64,000 nucleotides of DNA, taken from Cyprinodon diabolis. Its lineage: Eukaryota; Chordata; Actinopteri; Cyprinodontiformes; Cyprinodontidae. Both the position numbers and the translations under genes were made by a program. The stretch is taken from the NCBI GenBank assembly GCA_030533445.1, contig CM060082.1, forward strand, positions 37,769,817 to 37,833,816. The letters run 5' to 3'. Below are positions 22,776 through 34,965 of this stretch, one piece after another. A model generated the notes under the pieces. It had not been told where the DNA came from. It was given only the letters and a program-made list of their open reading frames with translations, and ran no database searches. Each line of letters opens with the position of its first letter. Position 1 is the stretch's first letter.

Positions 22776-24219
22776 TTACATATTACATGACGTGATCCCA
22801 AACAAATCAAAACTATGTTTTTAATTATTTAATTTTGACAACATTAAGGCTTTCTGGAATAACATCAAACTCAACCCCTATGAAGATGAATGCACTGGTG
22901 TGAGAGGACACTAACCAATTTCAATTAACTTTGTCATCTGTGACAACAATAGTGGTTAAGTATCCAGCCAGAATGATCATATTATGCCTGCAAAAGGTGT
23001 ATAATATTTCAAACTTCTTAGTATATTTGAACCTATATTTCATACATTAGTACTTTTGCATGTTTTTTTATTTATTTATGATATAAAAAACTTTAGAAGT
23101 TTACACACACTAAATGAGGGCATGCTAACTTCTGTATAGTCACTTAAAAAACGACTTTCCTGCAGATCAGTGTTTTAAAGTGTTCACAAAGAACTAAATA
23201 TAACACAGCAGTTCCCATTGGTTGCAGATTTACCAACACAACCAAGCAAAAAGCATAAAGATGTCTGTATTTAACTGGTTGTGGCAGGGTGCTTTCTCTC
23301 CATCTGCTCAGGTAAAATTATAACACTTTAGGAAAAGCGAAAACTCATTTAAAACACCATTAATTTTTATATGAAGAATAATTTTAACTACACATATAGC
23401 CAAGCAACATAATGTTGTTTAACTGTGTAGTTGAGAACAGATGCGATTAGCTCTAAAGCTCACCATGGCGGTAAAATCAGGAGACCATTGATATGTTTGT
23501 GAAGTGCATAAAGATGCTTTATGGCATGGAGCATTTCAAAACTGTAAATTATTAAACATAAAAAACCTCTCTGAATTAAAAATGATGTAATATGTGTGAT
23601 AAAAAAACACCTCTAAATATGATTGAGGGGTTGCTGTAGATTTTTGCTTGTAGTGGCATCATAACTTAATGAACTCTGCAGTGACACTAAAAATATGTCC
23701 CTTTAAAATGGAAACAGCAGAAAATAAACATCATAAGTTTTTACTTATTTAAGCAGCAATGTTTAATCTTTACATTTTCAGTGTTTAGTATTTGAGTATT
23801 TATCTTACAAAGCCAAATTTCTTTTTTATTGTCATTGCAAGCTACCACTACTTGTAATGCATTTTTCAGGCTTTCTTATTTTGTCTTCAGACAGGTTTAA
23901 AGAAGGCCAACTCCAGCTTGGCAGTGTTGAAGATACTTAATCACTTTGGTGCTTGCAACTAGAAGTCAGTAAATTGGACTGGATAGCTGCGCACAGCAGC
24001 GTCCAACTGTAGGTCTGCATCTAGACAATGTCACTCCACCTGGTCACTGAGGGCCAGAAGCTGCTTGGTCGACCTTGAAAGTGTGTGAGTGGAGTGATTC
24101 GATCTGCTAAGGCAGCACTCGAGAGAAAAAACCCATCCCACAGAGAAAGAATCCTTTCAAGACACAGGATAGTCGAAACTTAGAGAATGAGGCGCTTGAA
24201 ACTCATTCAGGATTAAAAC
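22776..24219. other. AT-rich non-coding sequence
   Basis: About 1.4 kb with no gene or element that I recognise. Confidence 0.45.
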
Positions 24220-24680
24220 TAAAACTCTGGGCTGCTGCAAGGAAGAGGTATCATGTCACAGCAGGCGCTCACATTCAATCTGTCCTCAATGCATCTTTTA
24301 TTCTCACTCCTGTTCGTTGGTGTCCATCACTTTAAATCGTTCTTGTGGGTGGTCTTGCCTCATGTAGTCACAGAGGAAGCGTCCTGTCCTCTGGGATCAG
24401 CGAGTAATCCCCCTCAGCATTGATTAGCGGCGTGTTACACTGACATAGACAGAGACAAATAGAGTCTCCTGGATGTGTCCACCCGATAATGTCCACTGCC
24501 AAACAAAGGCCAGACGGGAGACCAAACGGGCAAAATTTGTTCCGACATCAGCGCAGCTAATGTCTGAAAAAGACGTTTCAGCAATGAGGATCTGACCCTG
24601 CAGGGTCTCATTCCAACACCTCACTTCACCCCTATGAATGTTTTTCAATTAATTGCAGCCACTTTGCAGAGAACGACAGT
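24220..24680. promoter_or_regulatory. Candidate conserved non-coding block
   Basis: Mixed-composition, non-repetitive sequence with CAGCATTGATTAGCGGC, CATCAGCGCAGCTAATG and TTTTTCAATTAATTGCAG. The minus-strand open frame (24424-24648) has no domain. Regulatory reading is inferred from composition only. Confidence 0.3.
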
Positions 24681-25236
24681 GACAGATGGTAAGGTCTTTG
24701 TCGAGGTTTGTGACAGTGTAAGAGGAATAGTGCTTACTGGTGGGGAAAAGTGAATTTTGGGGGTCAAATGATACACACCTCTGAGCAGAGCAGCTGAGGC
24801 AAATTTCTAAGTGCTGATCCAGTCAAAGTGCAAGGAAGCAGGAAATAAGGTGGAACTGTCTCTTTTGGTCTGGTGGGTGTTATCCTACTATGTCAAGGGC
24901 CTTTTTTGGTGAGACGGAGAGACAGAATTTAACACACACACAAAAAAAGAACCAGTTTTGGACAAAACTGATTAGTTTGACTAACTGTACAGAAAGTTCT
25001 CCATAATCAGGATTTGGAGAGTTCTGGTGTATATTTAACCAGAAAATAATGAATAAGTCTTCAACTGCTGTTTTTGATTTTGAAGAGCACTTCTTTCTAA
25101 GTGGACTTTGTTAACGATTTTACAAATTAATGCTCCAGGAAGCAAAGAGGAAATAAGATTATATGATCCTATGTATCAAGCCATATACAGACCAGGATGG
25201 TTCAAATGAAATTGAACAAAAAACTGTGATCATATA
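24681..25236. other. Non-coding sequence
   Basis: No gene or transposon is recognised before the hAT element that starts at 25245. Confidence 0.45.
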
Positions 25237-25839
25237 GCCTAAGTCAGGGGTCAGCAACCCAAACCTTTCAAAGAGCCATATTGGACCAAAAAAAACAAGA
25301 ATCAGATCTCTCTGAAGCTGCAAAAATGTATGTATGTATGTAAGTATGGCAACACAGGCTCTAAGTGCCAGATCTATCAAAGGTTTGCGTGTATAAAAAC
25401 GTGAGCTATTTCACTGCGCACGCTAAAAAATGTACAAACTGATCTATCAACAGCGTGCTAAAATGATTTGGTCTTTAAAACGTGCTAAATAGCGCCTCTT
25501 ATCCATTTAGTACTTTTTCTGCAATGAATATGCAATTTGGGGCGTTTACACGCAAAAGTGCGTCTTGTGGGAGGAGAACATGTAAATATATTAATTTAGC
25601 ACTCGCAAAGTGATTTATTAAACCTGAAAGCAATTTTGCTAACGGTATCTGACTCCATATTTAACATGTTTCAAAAGAAGGTGCAAATGGTCTGTATGCG
25701 TAATTGCGCACACATAGCAGCCGTTATTGTCGCAAGAAGGAGACATCGAAATTAAGCAAGGAGACGCAGAGAACGCATTTTTTCACTTCGTGTGAATATT
25801 TTTGGAATGAACGAGGAAACGATCATCAAAACATATCGT

Positions 25840-26240
25840 TAATCCAGCATTGCCATTTTGGAGCTGTTGGGGGAACTCCGAATGGATTTGGAGCCAGCCA
25901 CAAGGAGGACCCACGCAATACCAGATATCACAAAACTCCTTGCAACATTGCACTTTTTTGCATCTGGGTCATTCCAGCGTACGGTTGCAGCGAGAGCTGG
26001 GATCTCCCAATCTCTTTTTTCAGAAGTGCTGTCCGACGTTCTAAATGCCATGTCTCCCTGACGCCCTACCGGAGAACCCCGACCTCCCCCCTGCGCCTGT
26101 GGAGCAACATGCCAATGCTGCGGGGATGCGTGCGCGCAGTCATCTCATCCACAGTCCCATTGTTAGCCATTTGGAATGAGCATTTTTCTACAGGCCAATA
26201 CAAAACACCTGTTTTTTTTTGTTTTTTTTTACTGCAGTGA
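25840..26240 (+). pseudogene. Harbinger (HARBI1-like) transposase remnant
   Basis: In one frame from 25858 it reads ELLGELRMDLEPATRR, then THAIPDITKLLATLHFFASG, SFQRTVAARAGISQSLFSEV and LSDVLNAM. This is the helix-turn-helix region found near the N-terminus of HARBI1-type nucleases. After NAM the frame goes straight into a short unrelated-looking C-rich part (26060-26240), so the DDE nuclease core has been deleted. It cannot encode an active enzyme. Confidence 0.75.
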
Positions 26241-26290
26241 AGTAGAAATTCAGCCACATACCACCTTAGGGAATAAAGGTTGCCAAAGTT

Positions 26291-26339
26291 TATATATATA
26301 TATATCTATATATATATATATAGATATATATATATATAT
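26291..26339 (+). repeat. (TA)n array with TATCTA interruptions
   Basis: A 49-bp TA-rich array inside the Harbinger element with symmetrical CTA/TAG interruptions. Confidence 0.9.
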
Positions 26340-26890
26340 TTGGACGGGGTGGGGGTGTCACTGTAAAATTAAAATTTCTTAATGCACTAGTTTGTACAAA
26401 CTACTTTGCCGCAAACCACAAAACGCGCAAAACCATCATTTAAATAGGGCGTCTCCAACAGTTTTGCACCTGCCACCAGTTACGCAATCACTCTTGTTAA
26501 ATCATCTGCAAACCATGGTTCAGCCCCTCGCGCAAAATTCCAGTTTGCGAGCGCAAATTACTGCACGCAAAATTGGATCTTGATAAATCCGGCCCTAAGT
26601 GTATTAGCCCACTATAAAAAAGGACAATGTGGGCTTAAATATATAATTAGCATTCATGATTAAATGTTTATCCTGGAGCAAATAACACATCATGTGACCT
26701 CTCTGCTGTACCATATTCAGTGTTTTAAGTTTAAATTCCAAAGTATCATGAGGTGAGGGAGTGCTCGCTACTTCACTGGCCTTTACCACACGGTTTGTAT
26801 GTAGGTTTTGTTGCATTGATGAAATGATAGAAACGGGATAAAGGAATCTTTCTATGGTGGACTTGTTACTGTTGGGAGGAGTTGATTGAG

Positions 26891-27370
26891 TCATGAGGAT
26901 CCAAGCAGGAACTGACATCTATCAGAGCAGAGCTCTCTAACCCTTAAATCCCACATCCTCTCCCACCTGCGTTCCTTGGTGTGATTTATATTTTTAAGAT
27001 TTGGGGGAAAAATGGAATAAAATTCACAAATCTGCATAAGAGCGCCACCTATTCGATCTGTGAAAGGGTTTTTCACACTTGCAACAAAACTAGCAGCAGT
27101 AGTGGAGTTTAGAGATGGAATCAACTCCTTTAATCTATCTTTGCTCTCCTCTAATTTATCCAGAAGTTCTGTAATCGCACTTTTTCTCTCACTCCAAACT
27201 TGGTTGTCGGCTGCAAATTTAGCATGCCTTCCCTGGAAATGCCTTTCCAAATGACTCTTTTTATCATTTGACAACTTCTCATTACAAAGCAAATATGCAA
27301 GATATCCTTCTGCATTGGTAATGAAAGCAAACGATTGGGTCCATTCTTCTTTGAATCCTCAGTTCTCATC
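26891..27370 (-). pseudogene. hAT transposase N-terminal fragment (BED-like zinc finger region)
   Basis: On the minus strand a single frame runs through EEWTQSFAFITNAEGYLAYL and LLCNEKLSNDKKSHLERHF, with the pair of His in RHFQGRH, then LLDKLEESKDRLKELIPSL. This order (aromatic core, CNE, basic stretch, HxxxxH) is that of the BED-like zinc finger of hAT transposases and of the related GTF2IRD2/ZBED-type proteins. Only the second Cys of the expected Cys pair is visible (YLLC), so the finger is probably damaged. The dimerisation and DDE parts that should follow are missing. Confidence 0.7.
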
Positions 27371-27984
27371 AGCTATCTTCCTTTTTTTTCCCTTTGGGAT
27401 GCCGATACACATCCGCTGGTTTGTATATGACAGCCACCTGCCTGGCACGCATCACGCTGAAATGTGTGTTGCAGGCTGTGATGCACATTTTCATTGACAG
27501 AAATGTGTACATTTATTGTTTAAATGTATTAATTATACATTTTTTCACAGCATTGGAAAACATAATGAATGTTTTTAGACCTTCTGTACACCATGTTAAA
27601 ACAAACGGGAAAAAAATCCTTTTTCTATTTTTATACATTTTTGAAAAAGCTCCAGGTAGCCGCTAAAGAGCCACAGGTTGCCGACCCCTGGCCTAACTCA
27701 TGTTTTAATATAGGAGGGGTATAATTTGACATTGGTTCTGCCATTAGTGGTCCTTCAACATAAATTCCATAAAGAAGCAATAACTTTAATCTTTTTACAG
27801 TTTTTCAGGGATTAAAGCTTTTTTGTCCCCAAAAGACCAATGGCAGGCTTGGTCACCGGGCTTTCTGCCTCATGAGAATGTTCTTCCAATAAAATCTATA
27901 TAGCTGGAAAATAAAATATGAGTTTTTATAAGGGAAATCTGAAATGTCATCAATATCCTAATTTAAAATGCTTGCTATTATGAT

Positions 27985-28112
27985 CCGCTCAGGCAACCTG
28001 TCCAGGGTGGACCCTGCCTCAAGCCCATAGACAGCTGGAGATAGGCACCACGACCCCTCGTGAACCCGCTTGGAATAAGCGTGACGGAAAATGAATGGAT
28101 GGATGCTATTAT
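27985..28112 (+). repeat. Interspersed retroposon tail ending in (ATGG)n
   Basis: Contains AACCTGTCCAGGGTGGACCC, GGAGATAGGCACCACGACCC and AATGAATGGATGGATG. This arrangement is a very common vertebrate, and especially fish, retroposon 3' segment with an ATGG tail. Family left unspecified. Confidence 0.6.
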
Positions 28113-29488
28113 GATCTGTCAAATAGGGTCTAGAAACAAATGATGAATAAGAACTTTTAATGCTCTTTTTTTAAAGGTACTAATTAGTACATAAAGGTAC
28201 CTAATTAGAGTCCATGCAGCCTATTGGAGCAGATGGCTGCTGATGCTGATCCTAGTAATGCTGGGGTCTCTTCCTTTTAAAAGGGAGTTTTGTTTCTTTT
28301 CACTTTTGCCACATTCTGGATCAGGATGAGGGATTGCTGCAAATGCAGTCAAAATGCAATTGCCTGAGCTGAGGTTTGATAACTTCAAATTGGTAATGTA
28401 GAATCAACTGAAATTGGGATTTTTTTAAACATAAAGATTACATTACAAATAATGATAGAGGCCAAAGCAAAAACAGACGAAGAAAACAAAACACTTCTTT
28501 TAGTTGTTTTTTACTAGATGTTGGAGATGAACCAGCTAATCCTTCGTTTCACTGCAGAGAATACCCCTCCTTTTATACACCACTAAGGAGCCAACAATGT
28601 GCCGTTAAGTAGCTTTCAGTGATTGTTGGTGGAGGCCTAACTTTTCCCCGGTGCTGAGCTATTGATTTTGCATTAGATAAACATGAATCTTGTAAATAAG
28701 AGGTGAGGTTGGATTCATTGACCCTCCCTGTTGTACGATGAGGGAGAGCAAGAGGGACAGAGGTTGGCAGCTTTAAACATTAGCCGATACAAAGGAAGGA
28801 GCTTCATTTGAAGTGTAATTATCTTTCCCACTGAAGTGCAGTGAGGGGACAAATGGGAGCGCTAGAGGAGACACGGACCCTTTACTGGTGGAATCTAGAG
28901 GTCAAACCTTCAAGCTAAGAACAGCAGGAGAGGAAACTTAGAGCTGAGACACAAATACAGCTGAGGCTAAATAGGATGATTGAAAGACTGATAAGAGCCT
29001 TAAGGAAAGTAAAAACATAGAGCTCATATGAGGCAAAGCTAACAGTCATAAAATTTTTTAGGGATTTTATGGAATCAGTCCAAACAAAGCAGCATTCTTA
29101 TATATAAAGATGATTCTTATCTGTTTTGCAAATAAAGTATAGAGTCTATTATTTGGTAAAGCCAAACTTCCAAGGTTAAACACCGTAGTGGTCCTATTAT
29201 GCTGTCTGGATTCTTTTCCTCAATTTGGACAGAAAGGCTGGGTATTATAAATCAGAAAAAATTAATATCCAGGGGAGGTGAATTCTGCTAATATCCTGAC
29301 ACGTTCACCTGGGTTTCCTTAGAAAACATGTAACCAATCTGTCTGTTTTATCATTGGAATTGACTCTGTGAAGTGTCTTAATTTGAATAGGTGTGAAGTT
29401 AATTGTTGCTTTGAATATCATCTCAATAGAATTAATTGTGCCATGGTTTAAACCAGGTTATCAAGCAGTAATTCTACTTTTGAACATC
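28113..29488. other. Non-coding sequence, part possibly conserved
   Basis: No gene or transposon is found. The part 28540-28920 has complex composition with ATTGATTTTGCATTAG and GAAGTGTAATTATC, and may be conserved non-coding sequence. Confidence 0.35.
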
Positions 29489-29491
29489 TTA

Positions 29492-30293
29492 TGCTACGTT
29501 CACACTGGACGCAGCAAGAGCAGCAAAATCGCATCTGCTGCTTCATTTTTGCTGCTTGTACCAGTTTAGTTCTGACGCGCAGCTGAAGCAGCTTTGCTGC
29601 TCTGGCTGCGCGGTGCAAAAGTGGGTCTGACGCGCGTTGGGCGGGGCTTCACTATCCTTTCTCTGCCTTGCAGCTATATTTTTTGTGATCAGTGGGAATA
29701 AAGTAGTTTTAATATGTTTTTAAGTGAGAAAATCCACCTGAAAACTGCAGTCAGTTTATTCAGATTTCCATCCTGCCTTCCAATATTATTTCTGTCGGAG
29801 CCGCTCAGACGCCATCATACCAGTCAGTAGGAATCCCATTCATCAGCAGCCTCTAGCCGGGTCGCCTCCTCGCGGCTCACCACGGCGGCTGGTAGGTGTT
29901 TTTCATCTAAATAATCTAAACTTCAGGCACCAGGATAATAAAAGCGAACATATTCTGCCGGCAGATTTCTGTATTTTAGGTTAATTTATGTGTCAATAAA
30001 CTGTTTCAGAAGAGTGGTCACAGCGCTCTGTGTCATCAGCAATGTGTCTGTCTCACGGCCAGCTCCCAGATCAGCGTCCCTGATTGGTTGACGTGGCACG
30101 TCGAGCAGCAAAAGTTCAATTTTTCCATCTCGAGGAGCAGCGCGTCACGCGCGTCAGATGCTTAAACGCTCCCGACGCGCTGCTTCAGCTGCTAAAAACG
30201 CACTGCGGGACCTTTTGCTGCGCCTTGACCATTGACTTTGCATGTAAACTCGCTGCTTCTGCTGCGCCGGCTACGTCTTGTGTGAACGCAGCA
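29492..30293. mobile_element. Non-autonomous PIF/Harbinger-type element (802 bp)
   Basis: The ends are inverse: TGCTACGTTCACAC at 29492 and GTGTGAACGCAGCA ending at 30293, flanked by TTA on both sides (29489-29491 and 30294-30296). A 3-bp TTA/TAA target suits PIF/Harbinger. Both sub-terminal regions repeat GCAGC- and GACGCG-rich words in inverse orientation (29505-29640 and 30130-30270). These make it the most CpG-rich long segment in the area. No transposase is present. Confidence 0.75.
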
Positions 30294-30296
30294 TTA

Positions 30297-32102
30297 GTGA
30301 ATAACATCATATAAACAGGGAAAAGTAAGGAAACGTCACTGCAAGACACTAATTTCTTCATCTACATGCAAACTATGAAGGATTAAAAACTACATCAAAA
30401 GCAAGTACAGTTTAAAAAATACTTAATGTGATTATGTTTATCAAGTTTGAGCAGGAAAAACATAGAAAGAAAGAAAAAAATATTTGATTCTTTCATCAAT
30501 CTATAAAATTTAAATAACTTGGCTAAATATTGCTGAAATATTTGAAAATGTATAGAAATACGAATAAAAAATATAGAAAAACTGTACATCACCACTGTCA
30601 TTTTGAAGCATGGCGGTGGCAACAAAATGCTCTTGGAAGGAAATGTGTTAGGGGTTAAACAGTTTAAATAAATACAAACATGAAGATTTTAACACATGAC
30701 TTAAAAGTTTAGTAGATGAGTAGTTCTTTGTATTCTTCAGCTTGTGAAAAAAAATACGTCTTTAACTATTGTATAAATTATAAACCTTGTTTTTACTTTT
30801 CCAAAGACCTGATTCAGCATAATGTCAATACCTACTGTATACTGCTGTAAAAAGATCTGGTTCCTATCTGATCCAATAATTCCAATATGCTCTATGGATA
30901 TAAAATATGGCTTATAGTGATAGAGCCTTTTCAGCAGCAGATTTTCATCATGTTTTTAATGATGGCAATAATGTTCTGAACAGTAGCAGGACCAAAATTA
31001 ATTTCAGAGACGGAGAAAGAAAAAGCCTTCGTGGTGTTTGATTCATTGGTTAGAGTCACTCTTTCTGTAGGAGAACTTAGAAAAAACAGCCTCTAACAAG
31101 TCTGATTTATGTTTATGGGCTTCTAAACAGACAGGTAGTCATTGGAGCCCGGGGAGCGCTAAACAGAAGTACATAAAAACAATGGAGAAGGGATTGGATC
31201 AGCTCAGCTGAAACACATTTGTCCTCTGGGAAAAAGCCTCTTCTGCACCAAATAGCAGCGGCGGGCAGAGCCAGTATATCTGGGAAATAGAATCCTTTGA
31301 CTGTTTATTAATCAATAAACATATTGGCTTGCATCAAAGCGTGGCACATTTGAGCCTGGTTTTTAATGTCACTGATTAATTCCTGCGGGGTCTGCGGTTC
31401 TGCTGAAGGCTGACAGCTAACATATTGTGGTAAATACCTCACCGCTGCAAAAAGCAAGCACCAGTGGGTCTCGCGTTATCAGCTTTTCTATCACTTTCTT
31501 CATTACTTCATATGATTATAGGCCACATTCAAGCTGTGGGAATGCAGCGGGAGAGAACTGTCCCCCGAGCTCCTTTTTTTTTTCTTCACTCAGACACAGT
31601 CTCTCTACATTTTCTCTACATGTTGACATCCAGCGGCCCTCTGTCTCTCACAGAGGGAACTAAGTTGGAGTCGGGATAAGATTAATAGTGAGAGCCTTCT
31701 AGTTTCATTTTACCCTCCCCTTCTGATTCAATATGAAGCCTGCTCGTGTGCAGATGATCACTGAGAGCAAAAGGTTGACATCAATAGGTCTGACCAACTT
31801 CTTCGCTTCTGTGGTGACTGTCCGGATACATAAATCTGTCTACATAAATAGGTTTCTATTTTGTGAACTGGATGTTGCACAAGTTTGATGTGCAAATCAT
31901 GAATCTCCCTTATAGATTTATTTTGCATTTGTTTTTTGTCGTACCTCATAAATGACCAAAATTTTACTTCTTCAAATTGCGATTTCAATTGACAGTTTGC
32001 CAAATTAACTGAATAAGTAACCTTGCCCTTTACCATAAAATGTTTTTTCCTGACATTTGTTTGTAACTCTAAGATCAAGCACTCTTGGATTATGCAGTCA
32101 GA
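30297..32102. other. Non-coding sequence, part possibly conserved
   Basis: Apart from the possible Tc1 scrap at 30590-30660, no gene is seen. The part 31120-31690 is complex and non-repetitive (CTGTTTATTAATCAATAAAC, CACTGATTAATTCCTGC) and is a candidate regulatory block. Confidence 0.35.
30590..30660 (+). pseudogene. Possible Tc1-like transposase relic
   Basis: A short stretch reads LKHGGGNKML, close to the VKHGGGSIMLWG-like block of fish Tc1 transposases. Too short for certainty. Confidence 0.35.
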
Positions 32103-32710
32103 CAATTCAATTTAGTTTATTTATATAACGCCAATTCACAACACACGTCATCTTAAGGCACTTTACAGAACCATTCAACCAGATCATACAGTCAGATTGG
32201 TTCAAAGTTTTCTATCTAAGGAAAACCAGTTAATTGCATCATTGACTTGAAAGCAATCCCTTACACCAAGCATGTTTGTAGCGACAGTGGAGAGGAAAAC
32301 TCCGTTTTAACAGGAAGAAACTTCCAGCAGAACCAGGTACAGTGTGAGTGGCCATCTGCCGAGGCCGACTGGGGTTCAAGGAGAAAGAAGCAGACAAAGA
32401 GAAAGAAGCAGAGATACAAAAGGTAACTTTCAATCAGCTCCATAGGCAGACCCGTCCAGGATACACACAGCCAGGCAGACGAGCTCCGAGCCAGCTTGCA
32501 TGCTAAAGGAAAAAAAGAGCGCACATACAGTTAATCACAGTCAGAGAAACAGGACTGCACAGAAAAACTGGCCAAGCTTCAACATCTATAAACAAAGGTG
32601 TTGATGACAGCAGTACATTTTGATATATCTCCAGAATGGTGTCACAGCCAAACAGGAACAGACCAGATGAAGCTACTATGAGAAAAAGCAGAGAGAGCAT
32701 AGCGTAATTT
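32103..32710 (-). mobile_element. L2-like LINE 3' end, 5'-truncated (copy 1)
   Basis: On the minus strand the element ends in TAAATAAACTAAATTGAATT after a block that reads GCCTTAAGATGACGTG. Only 3' untranslated sequence is present. The same sequence recurs at 34650-34965 and 46680-47440, both also on the minus strand. Relative to the copy at 46680, about 40 bp of extra sequence is present near 32610-32645. No open frame is kept. Confidence 0.75.
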
Positions 32711-34649
32711 AATGAAAGTAAACTAACAAATACTGTGGAATGGGACAATAGATATGGGATGATGCAAAGGTGTCCATATGCCTATATCAGCACAAATTGA
32801 GAAAATAGCTTAGAATAACCTGAGATATAGAGCCAAGGAGAAATGTCTATTGTTAGATTCAAAATATTGTGAGATCATATTTCATATAGGACAAAAATGA
32901 ATCTGAAGCACAAAAGGATTTTGAAACAGCTTTTCCTGCAGGAATGAGAAAGGCTGCTGCTCACCTCCCAGCACCAATCTGACCCCCAACAGAACAGCAG
33001 AGTCTTTTATTCACAGAGCAGAAACAAATGGGTGGGTCTTAAACAGAAAACCATGTAATGATTATCTGGCAGGATGCAGGTCATAAGACAGTGTGAAATG
33101 ACCATCTGGCTGGATGGAAGTCACACAACAGCGTGACTCTGCCTCATGACCTACTGGATGCAGGTCATAAAAAGTTTATGACCCTCCTGATTGAATCACA
33201 GGACAGAAATGTAGCATCTTATTTCTTCAATGTTTCATATTCCCACACAATAATTTTATAATTATAACTCTAACATCTATCTAGACTGAAATTCTCCCCC
33301 GCTGGATTGGGCTTAGGTACATAACTAACTAATAACATTTTGCCACAGATTAGTCAAGGTTTGCACACAAACATAATGGGGATGGAGTGGCATGACCTTA
33401 AACAGGGTGTTCGCTGTCAAATAGTCTTTAATGTGGCTCTATAAAAGTATATATGTGAAAAGAAGAGAGGGATAAAATTCACCCACAAAGGTTATTGCTG
33501 CTAAAGAAGGGACAACCAGCTATTTTGTCTGGGGAACATTTTTTTTTCTCTTACTGGGCCAGGTTGATTTGGATAGCATTTTTCCAAACCAACTTGTTCC
33601 ATTTTTACTCTGGATTTCTTTGGTGTCTCCACCATAGAGGTTATGTGTTCAGCCGTGTTTCTTTGTTAGTAGGATAAGATGAAAAGTTATTAACAGATTT
33701 TAATCAAAAATTCTACCACAGGTGTGCCTCATGCTAATGAACAGTTCATTAAAATATGGTAATGATTCACATCATGAGCAAGTTTTTGCTATAGATGCAA
33801 GTCACAATATGGGGAACAATTTGCTTTTTGGTGGAGGTCTTCGCTTTACAAATCTCTGATATGCTGTGGATGATCAAAAACACATCAATGGAGAAAAATC
33901 TGCTATGGAGCAAATACTTCCTCCCCAGCAATGTATACATTACACATCCAGATGTATGTGTAAGGTTCTATGTCATTGGCTGATTAGTGAAAACTGCTAT
34001 ACTAATCCTCCTGCAACAGTTTTCTCACAAGATGGTGTATTTGATTATTGGAATTCATTGGGGCCTTTAATTACATGCACCAGGCCAATTTGTACCTCTG
34101 TCCCGTTTTGCATTTCAAAGTAGCAAATCATTGGCAGCACCTTTTGTTCGACATGCCAGATTCCTGGAGCAATTTTCTCCTCTCCCTGTGAAAAAACTAT
34201 TGCATCAATACAGAAAGTTTGAAATTTAATAACCAACACTTGAAGCAGCAGAGGCAGGCCACATAAGCAAACATGAACCTGCCTCTTAATCATAGATTAT
34301 ATTATTTAACCCTCAAATGCACAGAAAGCAATAATATAGACAGAAATACATTAGTGTGTTATGTTTCAGTTATTCCCCACACGTTGACTTTGAAGCTTTT
34401 GGCTCAGGTGTATCAACATCCTAATAAAAGCGCAGATAGTCACCCTGAGTTTCTTTTTGGGTCAAGTAAACAACACAGAATTGCCGTAATATCTTTGCTG
34501 GGCAATCTGCATTAATATAATTGTCATCACTATTAGCGTCTTTTCTGTTTGACAGAGTGCAAACTCATTCAGAGATCTGGATCTATGCAATGAAATGGGA
34601 ATTTTCCAACATATCAGAATAGGTCAACCTAAAAGAACATTATTGATGT
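32711..34649. other. Non-coding sequence, part possibly conserved
   Basis: No gene is seen. The stretch 33980-34310 (GATTATTGGAATTCATTGGG, CCTTTAATTACATGCACC) is among the strongest conserved-element-like sequences of the window by composition. Confidence 0.4.
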
Positions 34650-34965
34650 TCAATTCAATTTTCAATTCAGTTTATTTATATAGCGCCACTTCACAACACG
34701 TAATCTCAAGGCACTTTACAGTTAACCAGATCATACAGTCAAATTGATTTTAAGTTTTCCATCTAAGGAAAACCAGTTGATTGCATCGACTCATTGACTC
34801 GAATGCAATCCCTCACCCTAAGAATGGTTGTAGCGACAGTGGAGAGAAAAAACTCCCTTTTAACAGGAAGAAACCTCCAACACAACCAGGCTCAGTGTGA
34901 GCGGCCATATGCCTAGGCCAAATGGGGTTCAAGGACACAAAAGCAGAGATACAAAAGGAGATACC
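34650..34965 (-). mobile_element. L2-like LINE 3' end, 5'-truncated (copy 2)
   Basis: Minus-strand tail TATAAATAAACTGAATTG after GCCTTGAGATTACGTGTTG, homologous to the copies at 32103 and 46680. It breaks off near 34965 after the AAGCAGAGATACAAAAGG segment, the shortest of the three. Confidence 0.75.

Larger units (their letters stand above)
25365..26595 (+). mobile_element. PIF/Harbinger DNA transposon, internally deleted
   Basis: The termini read GTGCCAGATCTATCAAAG on the left and CTTGATAAATCCGGCCC on the right, inverse of each other with a few mismatches. They are flanked by the trinucleotide TAA (25362-25364 and 26596-26598). A 3-bp TWA target is the hallmark of PIF/Harbinger. The sub-terminal regions carry matching GCGCAAA-type words. 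The 1231-bp length includes a TA/TATCTA array at 26291-26339. It lies inside the hAT element at 25245-27690. Confidence 0.87.
25245..27690 (-). mobile_element. hAT-superfamily DNA transposon hosting a PIF/Harbinger element
   Basis: The termini are CAGGGGTCAGCAACCC at 25245 and GGTTGCCGACCCCTG ending at 27690, a classic hAT inverted repeat. The 8-bp flanks are GCCTAAGT (25237-25244) and GCCTAACT (27691-27698), a target duplication with one mismatch. On the minus strand near the right end it keeps the N-terminal part of a transposase. The catalytic part is absent, so it is an internal-deletion derivative. The Harbinger element at 25365-26595 makes up half its length and inserted afterwards. Confidence 0.9.
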
